Part shown: piece after piece, positions 45,929 to 55,400 of the stretch
Layout: every line of letters starts with the position of its first letter
Position numbering within the stretch: position 1 is the stretch's first letter
Origin: an uncultured Granulosicoccaceae bacterium
GTDB lineage: Bacteria > Pseudomonadota > Gammaproteobacteria > Granulosicoccales > Granulosicoccaceae
NCBI GenBank assembly: GCA_938035525.1
Contig: CALHOI010000045.1
Location: 26,131 to 90,130, forward strand
Direction of reading: 5' to 3'
DNA: 64,000 bases
The notes under the pieces: generated by a model
What the model saw: the letters and a program-made list of their open reading frames with translations, nothing else
What the model was told of the DNA's origin: nothing
Databases searched by the model: none
Made by a program: the position numbers and the translations under genes

Positions 45929-47712
45929 GCCAGGGGCACACTGGGCCAAAGCACATCGACATCACTCTTAGCACTTAACGAGCAAGTGTCCTGCGGCGCC
46001 ATCATGATCGGCAATTGAGCGGTTCGAAGTACACCGTGACGACTGTAATGCAGCGTCAACGATGAATCACCAGCATGGCGATTGAGCAGTGCTGGAATAT
46101 CACTGGTACTCACAATAATGTTATCGATAGCAATAATAATATCGCCAGGTGCCAAGCCCGCTGTTTCAGCCGCACCGGTATTAAAAACATGCGTCACTGA
46201 TACTCGCCCTGCACTGCCATCCACATTAGCCCCCAGCCATGGCTTGGGGTCTGCAGATTTATCCGAACCACCACCAGCATCACTGGTGGATGTTCTTGCT
46301 CGCCAGTGAACATCAACTCCCAGGTATTCAAGGGACGATTCAACCGGTAGCTCTTGGGTGGAATACAGCGCTTTTGCAAAAAAATCAGACAGGTCTTTTC
46401 CCGCGATTTCGCTGGCCAGTTGCTCTGGCTCTTGCTCATGTATACCCGCTTTGGTTTCTAACCAGCGCGACCACAGCAACTTCATTAAGTCGTCCAGTGA
46501 CTTTTCGTTATTAGTGGCTTCACGGATTTGCGCATCCAGACACAACGACACCAATGCGCCTTTTGCGTAATAGCTGACAATGGCATTGGGCGCATTGGCA
46601 TCCTGTTTATAAAATTTGTTCCAGGCATCAAAACTGGAATCGGTCACACTTTGCACCAGGCGACCGCTACCGCGCTGTATGCGCGTGATTGTTTTAGCCA
46701 TTAAATCAAAATACTGTTCATTGGTGATTAACCCGGTGCGAATTAAAAACAGATCATCGTAATATGAAGTGATACCTTCAAAAAACCACAATAGCTGTGT
46801 GTAAGACTCTTCTTCCAGTTTGTACGGAACAAATTCGGCTGGCTTTATGCGCTTAACATTCCAGGTATGAAAGTATTCGTGACTGCATAGGCCAAGAAAT
46901 GACAAATACTGATCATTTACCGAATCATCGCCTTTTATGGGCAAATGCTCACGAGTAATAAGTAACGCGGTTGAGGCGCGATGCTCAAGCCCGCCATAGC
47001 CATCCCCAACGACCATAACCAGAAAAACGTATTTGTCCATAGGCGCAGGCTCACCAAAAAAACGGATTTGCGCTTCACAAATAATTTTTAAGTCGTTGGC
47101 AATGCGTTGGTTATCGGTTGTGTATTCGCCGGTAAGAATGACCTCGTGTGCTACACCACAGGCCTCAAACTCAATGCGCTCAAAGGTGCCCATTTCAACG
47201 GGGTGATCAATGAGCTCGTCATAATCAGTAGCACTGTATTGCCCAAACCCTGCCACATCAACGTTAACAGCGGTCATGCTGCTGGCCAGCTTCCATTCTT
47301 TATACTCAGGTGCATCCGGCCTTTGCATGTCCACGTGATGCACTTGCCCTTCCTGACCGGCGACCGACATAAATACGCTAGTGCCATTAAAGAAACCATG
47401 CTCGTTATCAAGGTGAGCCGAGCGTACCGATAAATCCCAGGCATAAACCTGATACGTTAATTCGATTTCTTTTAGTCCTGCTGGCGCCAGCCACGATGAT
47501 TTGTCTTGCTTTTGAAGTGTAATGGCCTGACCATCACCTCGCGCCCGAACAGACAGGATGTTTTTGGAAAAATCGCGAATCATGTAGCTGCCGGGAATCC
47601 AGTTGGGCAGCTGAAACAATTGCCCGGTAGGGTCAACATCAGTCGCTCTTAACGTGACTTCAAATTGATGGGCTTCAGGATTGAGCGGTTTTAATGTGTA
47701 ACTGACACTCAC
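45925..47712 (-). CDS. M61-family (glycyl aminopeptidase-like) metallopeptidase with PDZ domain
   Basis: A 595-residue gluzincin. The zinc motif HEYFH lies in CSHEYFHTWNVKRIKPAEF (about residues 280-298), with the distal Glu in the following helix (LWFFEGITSYYDD). The N-terminal beta-rich half is the M61 domain, and a C-terminal PDZ domain (GAAETAGLAPGDIIIAIDN) lies at about residues 500-560. No signal peptide is visible, so it appears cytoplasmic. It forms an operon with birA through a four-base overlap. Confidence 0.9.
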   Translation of the reverse strand: MSVSYTLKPLNPEAHQFEVTLRATDVDPTGQLFQLPNWIPGSYMIRDFSKNILSVRARGDGQAITLQKQDKSSWLAPAGLKEIELTYQVYAWDLSVRSAHLDNEHGFFNGTSVFMSVAGQEGQVHHVDMQRPDAPEYKEWKLASSMTAVNVDVAGFGQYSATDYDELIDHPVEMGTFERIEFEACGVAHEVILTGEYTTDNQRIANDLKIICEAQIRFFGEPAPMDKYVFLVMVVGDGYGGLEHRASTALLITREHLPIKGDDSVNDQYLSFLGLCSHEYFHTWNVKRIKPAEFVPYKLEEESYTQLLWFFEGITSYYDDLFLIRTGLITNEQYFDLMAKTITRIQRGSGRLVQSVTDSSFDAWNKFYKQDANAPNAIVSYYAKGALVSLCLDAQIREATNNEKSLDDLMKLLWSRWLETKAGIHEQEPEQLASEIAGKDLSDFFAKALYSTQELPVESSLEYLGVDVHWRARTSTSDAGGGSDKSADPKPWLGANVDGSAGRVSVTHVFNTGAAETAGLAPGDIIIAIDNIIVSTSDIPALLNRHAGDSSLTLHYSRHGVLRTAQLPIMMAPQDTCSLSAKSDVDVLWPSVPLA

Positions 47713-47805
47713 AATGCGGTACTCAGGTTAGTGATTGATGGGCTTTTACTTGGTATTCTACGCGCAAGCACTTAAGGCAACAGTCAAGTGAAAGAGAAAA
47801 ACACC

Positions 47806-48378
47806 ATGCTGGATACGCTGCTAAACCGTACATCCATTCCTGCGGTTCAGCTGCAAGAACCAGCGCCGAACGAAGAACAACTTCAACGCATTCTCAGCGC
47901 GGGGCTTTGTGCGCCTGATCACGCAGCCATGCGTCCCTGGCGATTCATCACCATAAGCGGTGACGCGCGCAACGCACTGGGTGACGTGTTGGCCAGGGTG
48001 GCAGCCCAATACGAACCCGACTTACCAGCTGAGAAAATTGCCAGAACAAGGCAAAAACCGCTTCGCTCTCCTCTTATTGTGGTGATTGTAGCAACGATAA
48101 CCAACGATCATCCAAAAACACCCGTGGTAGAGCAAATTCTTTCTGCAGGCGCAGCCGCAACGTTAATTCAATTAGCTGCCACAGCCGAGGGGTTTGGTTC
48201 TATCTGGTTAACCGGTCCAAACACCTACCGCCGCGAAGTAAACGAGGACCTTGGCATTACCGGCGATGATCAAATTGTGGGCTTTATATACATGGGCACA
48301 GCATCAAAGCCTGCAACCAGCAAACCGCGGCCTAATCTGGCCGATCATGTCACTCAATGGCACGGGCCTAAATCGTGA
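47806..48378 (+). CDS. nitroreductase-family protein (YdjA-like)
   Basis: About 190 residues from ATG 47806, which has an AAAGAG site upstream; a GTG at 47788 is possible but MLDTLLNR aligns with YdjA starts. FMN-binding features are the short N-terminal NRTSIP segment, LCAPDHAAMRPWRF (about residues 41-54) and GFGSIWLTGP. These are small dimeric NAD(P)H-dependent flavin reductases. The substrate is unknown. It is divergent from the M61 operon. Confidence 0.85.
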   Translation: MLDTLLNRTSIPAVQLQEPAPNEEQLQRILSAGLCAPDHAAMRPWRFITISGDARNALGDVLARVAAQYEPDLPAEKIARTRQKPLRSPLIVVIVATITNDHPKTPVVEQILSAGAAATLIQLAATAEGFGSIWLTGPNTYRREVNEDLGITGDDQIVGFIYMGTASKPATSKPRPNLADHVTQWHGPKS

Positions 48379-48465
48379 CAGACTTCTCATTCGTGTTGCA
48401 CATTTGTTAGGCATGTCGCGTTCGGGTCGATGATTTGGTAGGTCAAACGCGAAACCGCACACACG

Positions 48466-49131
48466 ATGTGTCACCTGAAATATTCCAGTAAACCCAACAC
48501 AATTAAATCCAGCGCAAAGAATTTGATGGTTCATGCTCAACTGGCGCTGGGCCTGTTACTGATTTGCATTGCTGGCCTGAGCGTTGCCGCCACACCTATT
48601 TTTACTCAGCGCGGAGCAAACGGCGCAATGATATTCTCCGATGCACCTGTGGTGAACGATGATATTCAACGAACCAGCTATCAATCACTGGGACGTCCAG
48701 TAGCAACATCGTCTTGCGTTGGGCTTAATGCCACTGAGCTGGCCACTCGCGCCAAAGCCATTGATAACGAAATTAAAAACGCCGCGGCCACCTATAACCT
48801 GGACGCCGAATTGCTCAGGGCGATTGCTGAGGTTGAGTCCTGCTACGACATTAATGCTGTATCCCGAGTTGGGGCGCAAGGCGTTATGCAGCTGATGCCG
48901 GCAACGGCAAAAGAGCTCGGTGTCACCAACAGTTTTGATGCCAGACAAAACATTGATGGCGGCGCAAAGTACTTTGCGAAAATGCTGAATCGGTTTGAGC
49001 AGAATCACCAACTGGCGCTGGCAGCCTACAATGCAGGCCCCGGTGCGGTGGAAAAACACAACGGCATCCCACCCTACCCTGAAACTCGTAACTACGTTAA
49101 TAAGGTGCTGGAGCTATACACCAACGATTAG
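48466..49131 (+). CDS. lytic transglycosylase (SLT domain) exported protein
   Basis: Up to 221 residues; ATG 48526 gives a standard signal peptide (MVHAQLALGLLLICIAGLSVAA) and may be the real start. The N-terminal part after the signal is short and variable. The C-terminal SLT domain has AIAEVESCYDINAVSRVGAQGVMQLMP (catalytic Glu in the ES pair), ARQNIDGGAKYFAKML and LALAAYNAGPGAV. It cleaves peptidoglycan between MurNAc and GlcNAc in the periplasm. It precedes glnS by 61 bases on the same strand. Confidence 0.88.
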   Translation: MCHLKYSSKPNTIKSSAKNLMVHAQLALGLLLICIAGLSVAATPIFTQRGANGAMIFSDAPVVNDDIQRTSYQSLGRPVATSSCVGLNATELATRAKAIDNEIKNAAATYNLDAELLRAIAEVESCYDINAVSRVGAQGVMQLMPATAKELGVTNSFDARQNIDGGAKYFAKMLNRFEQNHQLALAAYNAGPGAVEKHNGIPPYPETRNYVNKVLELYTND

Positions 49132-49192
49132 CGGCCCCAACACACACGCAACTGGCTATACTCTGACGAGCACCTAGACGCCAGACAATCTC

Positions 49193-50854
49193 ATGAATAA
49201 GCCTGAATCCGCGGCCACCAGTAATTTTATCCGTAACATCATCGATGATGATCTTGCGGCTAATAAAAACGATGGTCGAATCGTTACTCGTTTTCCACCT
49301 GAACCAAACGGTTATTTGCACATTGGCCATGCGAAGTCCATTTGCCTGAACTTTGGCATCGCGGCTCAATACAATGGCAAGTGCAACCTAAGATTCGATG
49401 ACACTAATCCGGTTAAAGAAAACGAAGAATTTGTTAAAGCCATAAAAGATGACGTGACCTGGCTTGGTTTTGAATGGGATGGATTAAAGCATGCATCCGA
49501 CTACTTCAACGAACTTTACAATTTTGCTGTCGAGCTTATTAAGCAGGGAAACGCCTACGTCGATAGCAGCACTGCAGAAGAAGTGCGTGAAATGCGCGGT
49601 ACATTAAAAGAGCCTGGCAAACCCAGCCCCTATCGCGACAGAAGCGTTGAAGAAAACCTGGATTTGTTTGCACGCATGAAAGCCGGTGAGTTCGACGACG
49701 GCGCCCATATTTTGCGAGCCAAAATTGATATGGCCTCTGGCAACATCAATATGCGTGACCCTACCCTGTACCGTATTCGTAAAGTACATCACGTGCGAAC
49801 CGGTAACGACTGGTCTATCTACCCGATGTACGATTACACGCACTGTGTGTCTGATGCCATGGAAAACATCACGCATTCTTTATGCACGTTGGAGTTTGAA
49901 GACCATCGCCCACTTTATGATTGGGTGCTCGATGAATTAAAAACACCGGCACACCCTCAGCAAATAGAATTTGCGCGCTTGATGCTGGAGTACACCATTC
50001 TAAGCAAGCGCAAACTGATTCAATTAGTTGAAGAAGATTATGTTAAAGGCTGGGATGACCCTCGCATGCCAACCATCACCGGCATGCGTCGTCGTGGTTT
50101 CACACCGGCAGCCATTCGGGATTTTTGTGAACGTATTGGTGTCACCAAAAATGATTCATGGATAGAAATGGCCGTGCTTGAAACGTGCATTCGTGAAGAC
50201 CTGAACGAACACTCCCATCGTCGTATGGCCGTGCTTGAACCTATAAAAGTGGTGATCACAGACCTGCCAGACGGTTATACCGAAACGCTGTCCTTTGCTA
50301 ATCACCCACAAAAAGAAGACTTTGGCCGTCGGGATATCGTGTTCTCTAAAGAGATCTGGATAGATAAAGACGATTTTTCCGAAAACCCACCACCCAAATA
50401 CCAACGATTGGTACCCGGCGGGGAAGTACGCCTGCGAGGCAGCTATGTCATTAAGTGCGAAGAGGTGATTAAGAGTGACGCCGGCGACATTATTGAGCTG
50501 CGTTGCACACACGACGCAAACACCCTGGGCAAAAAACCCGAAGGTCGAAAAGTAAAAGGCGTTATCCATTGGGTTTCGGCCAGTGCCGGTGTACAAGCGC
50601 AGGTGCGGGTTTACGATCGCCTGTTCAATCAACCCAATCCGGGCTCAGCAGACTCCCTGGAAGCAGAGCTCAACCCTGAATCCATGGTTGTCCATAAAAC
50701 CTGTTACGTTGAAGCGGCTTTAAGCGAGGCGCAAGCAGAGGAGCGATTCCAGTTTGAGCGTTTAGGGTATTTTGTTGCCGATCGCTATGATCACACCAGT
50801 GAAATGCCCGTGTTTAATCGCACGGTTAGCTTGCGCGACACTTGGGCTCGCTAA
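49193..50854 (+). CDS. glnS: glutaminyl-tRNA synthetase
   Basis: A 553-residue class I aminoacyl-tRNA synthetase. The HIGH signature is [15 protein letters not shown] (about residues 37-51), and the KMSKS-like loop is [15 protein letters not shown] and the tRNA-binding C-terminal beta-barrels ([31 protein letters not shown]) are present. Length and sequence match the gammaproteobacterial enzyme; direct GlnRS is common in this class. A 12-bp stem-loop follows the stop codon. Confidence 0.96.
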   Translation: MNKPESAATSNFIRNIIDDDLAANKNDGRIVTRFPPEPNGYLHIGHAKSICLNFGIAAQYNGKCNLRFDDTNPVKENEEFVKAIKDDVTWLGFEWDGLKHASDYFNELYNFAVELIKQGNAYVDSSTAEEVREMRGTLKEPGKPSPYRDRSVEENLDLFARMKAGEFDDGAHILRAKIDMASGNINMRDPTLYRIRKVHHVRTGNDWSIYPMYDYTHCVSDAMENITHSLCTLEFEDHRPLYDWVLDELKTPAHPQQIEFARLMLEYTILSKRKLIQLVEEDYVKGWDDPRMPTITGMRRRGFTPAAIRDFCERIGVTKNDSWIEMAVLETCIREDLNEHSHRRMAVLEPIKVVITDLPDGYTETLSFANHPQKEDFGRRDIVFSKEIWIDKDDFSENPPPKYQRLVPGGEVRLRGSYVIKCEEVIKSDAGDIIELRCTHDANTLGKKPEGRKVKGVIHWVSASAGVQAQVRVYDRLFNQPNPGSADSLEAELNPESMVVHKTCYVEAALSEAQAEERFQFERLGYFVADRYDHTSEMPVFNRTVSLRDTWAR

Positions 50855-50891
50855 AAAACCCCTTCAACTCATAAGCACATTTAACGACTAC

Positions 50892-50920
50892 TAATGGCGC
50901 AATACTCGATTGCGCCATTA
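50892..50920 (+). terminator. probable glnS terminator stem-loop
   Basis: A perfect 12-bp stem (50892-50903 with 50909-50920, arm TAATGGCGCAAT) with a five-base loop lies 38 bases after the glnS stop. The tract after it is TATTG, so a T-run is absent and termination may be only partial. Confidence 0.55.
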
Positions 50921-50991
50921 TATTGACCTCCGCCAGCAAACGCTTTATCCCCAATAAAGCAACAATATGCGCATAACGTTGGCATGAAGCA

Positions 50992-51020
50992 TTGACGGCC
51001 CCTGTTCTAGCTACTATTAA
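50992..51020 (+). promoter_or_regulatory. candidate promoter of the LysM lipoprotein gene
   Basis: TTGACG (50992-50997) and TATTAA (51015-51020) are spaced by 17 bases. The predicted start is near 51027, leaving a leader of about 105 bases ahead of ATG 51133. No riboswitch-like structure was recognised in the leader. Confidence 0.5.
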
Positions 51021-51132
51021 ATCTAGTGTCATTTTCGTCGATTAGCTGACGGCTGTAGCAGGTTTTGCATCCCCGGCCCTGATCACGAATCCCGGATAAG
51101 CCCCAAAATAGATCGCTGCGAGGTCGTACTAA

Positions 51133-52689
51133 ATGTCTCATCTCTATAAAACTACTTTTCAACTCAGTGTGCTCGCTGCGGCGATGTTGTCGCTGAGCGC
51201 CTGTTCAACCACTCCAACTATTGCAGGAGTCGACTTGGGAAAAGTTGCCAGCAAAACCGCTGCTGTCAGCTCTAACGCCTGGGAAGGTACTAAGCGTGTG
51301 CTGAATATTGGCCCGCAACAACCTGAACTACTTGATGAAGTTGATTTGGCCTTGATGGAAGAAGACGCCAACCTGCAAGATCAAAGCGATGTTAAATTAG
51401 CAGCTGTAGATACCCAACAGTTGTTGCCACAGGGCGAATCACGGCCATCCCTGAGCGATGTGCAAACCACACAACAACCACTGGCCTTCGGTGAGGTACC
51501 GCAAGATCTGTCGAATGAGCTTCCGCAAGATATAACACCATCTGATCAAGAGAATCCTGCTGGCGAAATCGTCGTGCTGGCTTCTGCCAACGATGCACAG
51601 CCGGTTGTGTTGTCTGACGAGCAAATCGCTGCTGGCGCTGAAATGGCACCGAGTACGTTGCAATTGGGCGACACTCAGGAAAACCCGGTTGAAACCGTTG
51701 CATCACAAGACCTGACCCACAAAGTGCAGGATGGTGAAAATCTTTGGGGTATCGCTAAAAAGACAACAGGAGATGCTAACAACTGGCACGTTATCGCTGA
51801 CATCAATAACCTGGCTCCAGACGCCTCCGTCAGCGTTGGGCAAAATCTGATTATTCCTGCCGACATGGTCAAGACCGACTACAAAGGTCAGCAGGATGTC
51901 ACGGTCGTTGCAGCGGTAGCCGAAGGCAGTGACACACCTGTCATTAAGCAACCAGAGGCAGAAGCGACAGTCGCTCTGGAAATACCTGAAAATCAATCCG
52001 ATATTGTGACGGCAGCTGCAGACCAAATGACGCCTGCAGCACCTGACACCAACCCAGCCAATATCATGGCCGACGCCACCGCATTGAAAGTTGGCGCTGG
52101 TGAAACCTTGTGGGATTTCGCCAAGCGAACCACTGGTGACGCAACCAATTGGAAAATGATTGCTGAGAAAAACCAGTTCACCGAACAGCAATTGGCAACC
52201 ATTCGTCCGGGACAAAAAATCTATGTACCGGCTGACATGGTTCGCGCTCGTGATGAAAACGGCGTGTTGATCGCTAAGGGTGAAGAGGGCTCAGTACCCA
52301 CTGCCACCATTGGCGGTGCGGTACCTAATAAAGCGGCTATTGATGCTTCTGCAGCGGTGCTGGCGGGCACCAACACCCCAGCAGAAAGTGATATTAAGAT
52401 TGTCGAAGCGGCGTACCAGCCAGAAAATGGCATCAAGCCTGTGACTACTGAATCACTGGCCGACGAAGCGAAAGCGCAAGTTGCCATGAACGAAGGTGAG
52501 CTGGGCAAAGTCATGGTTAAAGGGACCTACTATCCGAAAGCGGTTTACAACCAGGCTGACTTCTCCTCTAGCTTGTTGATGCGGGTATCACCAGGCACTC
52601 AGCTGCTGGTATCAAAAGCCATTGGCCCATGGTTGGAAGTGCAGACCGATAAGGGTGTTGGGTACGTACATTCGCGCGACATAAAATAA
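51133..52689 (+). CDS. lipoprotein with two LysM domains and a C-terminal SH3-like domain
   Basis: A 518-residue lipoprotein. The signal peptide ends in LSLSAC (lipidated Cys24). A long Ala/Gln/Asp-rich region follows, then LysM 1 (HKVQDGENLWGIAKKTTGD, about residues 197-247) and LysM 2 (LKVGAGETLWDFAKRTTGD, about residues 317-367). The C-terminus carries an SH3b-like segment (GTYYPKAVYN...MRVSPGTQLLV...WLEVQTDKGVGYVHSRDI). The C-terminal domain is shared with the next gene. It should bind peptidoglycan; a catalytic domain is not seen, so it may be structural or a regulator. Confidence 0.8.
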   Translation: MSHLYKTTFQLSVLAAAMLSLSACSTTPTIAGVDLGKVASKTAAVSSNAWEGTKRVLNIGPQQPELLDEVDLALMEEDANLQDQSDVKLAAVDTQQLLPQGESRPSLSDVQTTQQPLAFGEVPQDLSNELPQDITPSDQENPAGEIVVLASANDAQPVVLSDEQIAAGAEMAPSTLQLGDTQENPVETVASQDLTHKVQDGENLWGIAKKTTGDANNWHVIADINNLAPDASVSVGQNLIIPADMVKTDYKGQQDVTVVAAVAEGSDTPVIKQPEAEATVALEIPENQSDIVTAAADQMTPAAPDTNPANIMADATALKVGAGETLWDFAKRTTGDATNWKMIAEKNQFTEQQLATIRPGQKIYVPADMVRARDENGVLIAKGEEGSVPTATIGGAVPNKAAIDASAAVLAGTNTPAESDIKIVEAAYQPENGIKPVTTESLADEAKAQVAMNEGELGKVMVKGTYYPKAVYNQADFSSSLLMRVSPGTQLLVSKAIGPWLEVQTDKGVGYVHSRDIK

Positions 52690-52713
52690 CGCAGCTAACA
52701 TACTTAAAGTCAA

Positions 52714-52743
52714 AGCCGGTGCTTTTAGCACCGGCTTTTTTTT
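52714..52743 (+). terminator. rho-independent terminator
   Basis: AGCCGGTGC (52714-52722) pairs with GCACCGGCT (52728-52736) around a five-base loop TTTTA, and a run of eight T follows into 52743. It lies 24 bases after the LysM lipoprotein stop. This is a textbook intrinsic terminator. Confidence 0.9.
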
Positions 52744-52985
52744 GCGCGGGTATTTGTTGCCAACCCACCCGACTCATTTGCATTACGATATACGCACTTC
52801 ACTTCCATTTCAAACTCACCCCGTTACACTGGATTTTTTGCGCATCCGAGCACTCTACAAACAATGGACAGTGCGCATCAGTGGCAAATTGTGGATTGGT
52901 TCACATTTAGCGTGACAGCGGGGTTCAAATTGCTCCGGTTTTTGCACGATAACTGTTGAAACCACGCTCGACAGATCCGGGACTG

Positions 52986-53717
52986 ATGACAAACCAAAGC
53001 TACCTGACACTTATAACGGTTGTACCCCTAACCCTGGCCTTAGCTGCCTGCGGTGGCACACCGGTGCGTGGTGACATTGAGAATATCAGCGGTTCAGCTC
53101 TTGGCACTGACGCGCCTTATGAAGTAGTGGAAGACTACAACAGTGGCGTCATACGCTATACCGTGCAACGTGGCGACAGCCTGGGTGATATTTCGCGAGA
53201 ATACACCGGCACATCGAGTAAGTGGCGCGAAATCGCCGACTTCAATGGTATTGATAACCCACGCCAATTACGTGAGGGCATGATTTTAGAAATCCCGACT
53301 GGACTGATACCCGGATACGAAGCCCCAAGCAAAACCACTGCGCTACCGATAGCCGAAACACAAACTCAGAGCGTTGCGCAAACTTCTGCACTGGCTGTGC
53401 GTCGCGAAAAAATTGTCGAAGTCGCGCCTGTGGTGGTTACCCCGATTAACACCAATCGAGACTTTGAGCTCAGCCCTATTGGGGCAGGCAACAGTCAACC
53501 ACAAAGCTTCGCCGGTGTGGGTCAGCAAATCAAAGTCATTGGTAGCTATTACCCTAAAGGCATTTACACCGAGCCTGCACCTTACTCAAGGCTAATAATG
53601 CGTGTGGCTCCGGGTAGTAAGTTTTCGGTCACTGATGAGGTTAATGGCTGGTACAAAATCGACACACAAAGTGGTACCGGGTACATACGCACATCTGATG
53701 CAGAAATTATTCAGTAG
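52986..53717 (+). CDS. lipoprotein with one LysM domain and a C-terminal SH3-like domain
   Basis: About 243 residues from ATG 52986 (an ATG at 52956 is possible). The signal peptide ends in LALAAC (lipobox). One LysM domain is seen as IRYTVQRGDSLGDISREYTG (about residues 57-105 in the longer frame). The C-terminus (GSYYPKGIYTEP...LIMRVAPGSKFSV...GTGYIRTSD) is homologous to that of the upstream gene, so the two are tandem paralogs with different numbers of LysM repeats. It has a separate promoter, since a strong terminator lies between them. Catalytic residues are not evident. Confidence 0.78.
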   Translation: MTNQSYLTLITVVPLTLALAACGGTPVRGDIENISGSALGTDAPYEVVEDYNSGVIRYTVQRGDSLGDISREYTGTSSKWREIADFNGIDNPRQLREGMILEIPTGLIPGYEAPSKTTALPIAETQTQSVAQTSALAVRREKIVEVAPVVVTPINTNRDFELSPIGAGNSQPQSFAGVGQQIKVIGSYYPKGIYTEPAPYSRLIMRVAPGSKFSVTDEVNGWYKIDTQSGTGYIRTSDAEIIQ

Positions 53718-53767
53718 AAAGTTGTAAACTGCACCCTACCAGCTGATTAACAGTTAAGTAGGGATAC

Positions 53768-54259
53768 ATGAAACAACTCACGCTGCTGCGCCACGCAAAA
53801 TCCAGCTGGGCCGACGCTGCTCAGCAAGACTATGACAGGCCATTAAACGACAGAGGGTTGCGCGATGCGCCGATGATGGCACAACGCCTGGTCGAACAAG
53901 CATGCATCCCTGATTTTATCTTATGCAGTTCGGCTCAACGAACAAGACAAACAGCACAGTTTTTCCTCGACGCGTTCCAGCTCGACGGTAACAACATTAG
54001 CTATGTCGATGCGCTTTATCTGGCATCACCGGGGACTCTGCTCGAGCACATCCAGCAAGGCGACTCGGCCATAAACCATTTGATGATTATTGCCCATAAC
54101 CCAGGACTCGAATCACTGGGTCGTCAGTTGCACCACAGCGCACCCAGCCAGTTGCCCACCTGCGCGGTGCTGAGCTTTACTTTGTCGTCCGACAGCTTCG
54201 TTATTCAACCAGACACAGAGATCGATCTGGTTTTACATGATTATCCGAAGAACACCTGA
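53768..54259 (+). CDS. sixA: SixA-type phosphohistidine phosphatase
   Basis: A 163-residue histidine phosphatase. The start MKQLTLLRHAKSSWAD carries the catalytic RHA motif; next come YDRPLNDRGLRDAPMMAQRL, CSSAQRTRQTAQFF and LMIIAHNPGLESLGRQL with the second His. SixA dephosphorylates phosphohistidine on HPr-like or histidine-kinase domains. Length matches the short SixA family. It lies 50 bases after the LysM/SH3 lipoprotein gene on the same strand. Confidence 0.85.
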   Translation: MKQLTLLRHAKSSWADAAQQDYDRPLNDRGLRDAPMMAQRLVEQACIPDFILCSSAQRTRQTAQFFLDAFQLDGNNISYVDALYLASPGTLLEHIQQGDSAINHLMIIAHNPGLESLGRQLHHSAPSQLPTCAVLSFTLSSDSFVIQPDTEIDLVLHDYPKNT

Positions 54260-54323
54260 CACGGCCTCTCACCCGCCGAGCACCTACTGGTTAGGGCAAC
54301 GGCGCGGTAGCGCGTTATTGGGC

Positions 54324-54349
54324 TTGCGCCATAGGCAGTGGCGCAATTT
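54324..54349. terminator. possible bidirectional terminator between convergent genes
   Basis: TTGCGCCA (54324-54331) pairs with TGGCGCAA (54339-54346) around a seven-base loop, with TTTA following on the plus strand. It lies between the ends of sixA and the convergent small gene. The T-run is weak. Confidence 0.4.
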
Positions 54350-54359
54350 AGGGGTAAGA

Positions 54360-54578
54360 CTATTTGGGGTCGATTTTTTCCAGCACGATACTGGGCGTAT
54401 CGCCCCGTCGGTAATAACGTGGATGGTTCTGCATAGAGGCCAGCGCGACATCACGCTCCTCGGCTGACGAAAACCACCGGGTGCCAGTCCAGTCGTCACC
54501 GAGCAGGTGCGGTGCCGACATGGGGTCGTTCTCCGGCAACTTCACGCTAATACCATATTGTTTTTCTGCTGCTGCCAC
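54360..54578 (-). CDS. small hypothetical protein
   Basis: A 72-residue soluble protein read from GTG 54578; the frame stays open upstream to 54716 but that part has atypical composition. The C-terminal part has an ordered look (LLGDDWTGTRWFSSAEERDVAL and YYRRGDTPSIVLEKI) of a compact single domain. I do not recognise a named family but similar small proteins seem to occur in other Gammaproteobacteria. The start is chosen because the body begins VAAAEKQYGISVKLPEND. It converges on sixA. Confidence 0.5.
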   Translation of the reverse strand: MAAAEKQYGISVKLPENDPMSAPHLLGDDWTGTRWFSSAEERDVALASMQNHPRYYRRGDTPSIVLEKIDPK

Positions 54579-54758
54579 GACGAACTCTCTTAAGTTTGTT
54601 TGCACATATTTTAAATGTACCAGCGCGTTCTGTACGCATTTTAATGACCAATTACAGCGGACAATTAACGAAAAATTGCTTGTCAGACCAAAATCCACAT
54701 TCAAATACCCGCTCAACCCGATACACTGTGTGCAAATCTATCAATGGAAGTAACAAGT

Positions 54759-55091
54759 ATGAAAATCGCATTATCTTTGGTTGCCCTGCTGTTTTTAGCC
54801 GGGTGCACACAAGAATCCCAAAATAAGCTGGGCCGCGCCGTACAAAACTGGACTGGCACAGACGGCATTCTGGAGGTCTACGCTGGTGACAAGCTGGTTA
54901 AACGCTTCATGAAAATCGACAAGCTGACCACAGCCTCGGGCACCAATTCGGGTGAGTCACGCCCTTATCGCTTTGGCTACGGCATTCTAGACGGTAACTT
55001 GAATGGCGAGGTCGACAGTGGCGAGCAAAAAGTGTATTTCGAATTCAGTGACTACTCCACCTCTTACGTTTTTTACGGTAACCCGTCTTAA
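54759..55091 (+). CDS. small lipoprotein
   Basis: A 110-residue protein from ATG 54759 with a GGAAG site upstream; in-frame ATG 54744 is less likely. The signal peptide MKIALSLVALLFLAGC ends in the lipobox LAGC. The mature part carries TDGILEVYAGDKLVKRFMKIDKL and YRFGYGILDGNLNGEVDSGEQKVYFEFSDY, the pattern of a small beta-sandwich. No family is recognised. It lies downstream of the convergent small gene and 192 bases ahead of a transcription terminator at 55283. Confidence 0.7.
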   Translation: MKIALSLVALLFLAGCTQESQNKLGRAVQNWTGTDGILEVYAGDKLVKRFMKIDKLTTASGTNSGESRPYRFGYGILDGNLNGEVDSGEQKVYFEFSDYSTSYVFYGNPS

Positions 55092-55204
55092 ACAAATGAC
55101 AAAGCCGGGGTGACACCAGCAAGTGCGAGCGGCCTGCACAACCAGCGAGCGCAATCATTATGCGCAGTGAAGGTCAATTTATTGTGGTCAAATCAATGAT
55201 TTAA

Positions 55205-55232
55205 TTGACTTTACGACAAGCACTACTAGTCT
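55205..55232 (+). promoter_or_regulatory. candidate promoter of a small RNA
   Basis: TTGACT (55205-55210) and TAGTCT (55227-55232) are spaced by 16 bases. The -35 is good, the -10 weak (three of six). It lies ahead of a terminator at 55283-55310 with no reading frame between, as for a small RNA. Confidence 0.4.
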
Positions 55233-55238
55233 CTTTAC

Positions 55239-55310
55239 ACGTGCCCCAGAAATACATGGTGTCACGTTCTCACCCCCAAATAGGGCTCGCCTGTCGAGCC
55301 CTTTTTTTTT
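55239..55310 (+). ncRNA. possible small RNA of about 70 bases
   Basis: From the predicted start near 55239 to the terminator T-run at 55310, no open reading frame with a ribosome-binding site exists. The segment holds a CACGTG-containing part and a clean intrinsic terminator. It could also be the 3' end of the lipoprotein transcript, since that gene ends at 55091 and no other terminator was seen. This 309-base gap (55092-55400) has no other recognised feature except the downstream promoter. Confidence 0.35.
55283..55310 (+). terminator. rho-independent terminator
   Basis: GGGCTCG (55283-55289) pairs with CGAGCCC (55295-55301) around a five-base loop CCTGT, followed by nine T (55302-55310). 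A strong intrinsic terminator serving either the small lipoprotein gene or a small RNA. Confidence 0.9.
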
Positions 55311-55327
55311 ACCCGCCAACAATTGCG

Positions 55328-55333
55328 TATAAT
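55328..55333 (+). promoter_or_regulatory. -10 element of the BolA-family gene
   Basis: A perfect TATAAT lies 68 bases upstream of ATG 55401. The -35 position would fall in the T-rich tail of the preceding terminator (around 55305-55310), so a good -35 is lacking. A TG two bases before the hexamer is close to, but not exactly, an extended -10. Confidence 0.45.
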
Positions 55334-55400
55334 CTCTGTTAAAAGCTACTTACCCGTCAAAAGCAGCTTTACCGCTAACAAAATTTAAGAGTGCAATCTA

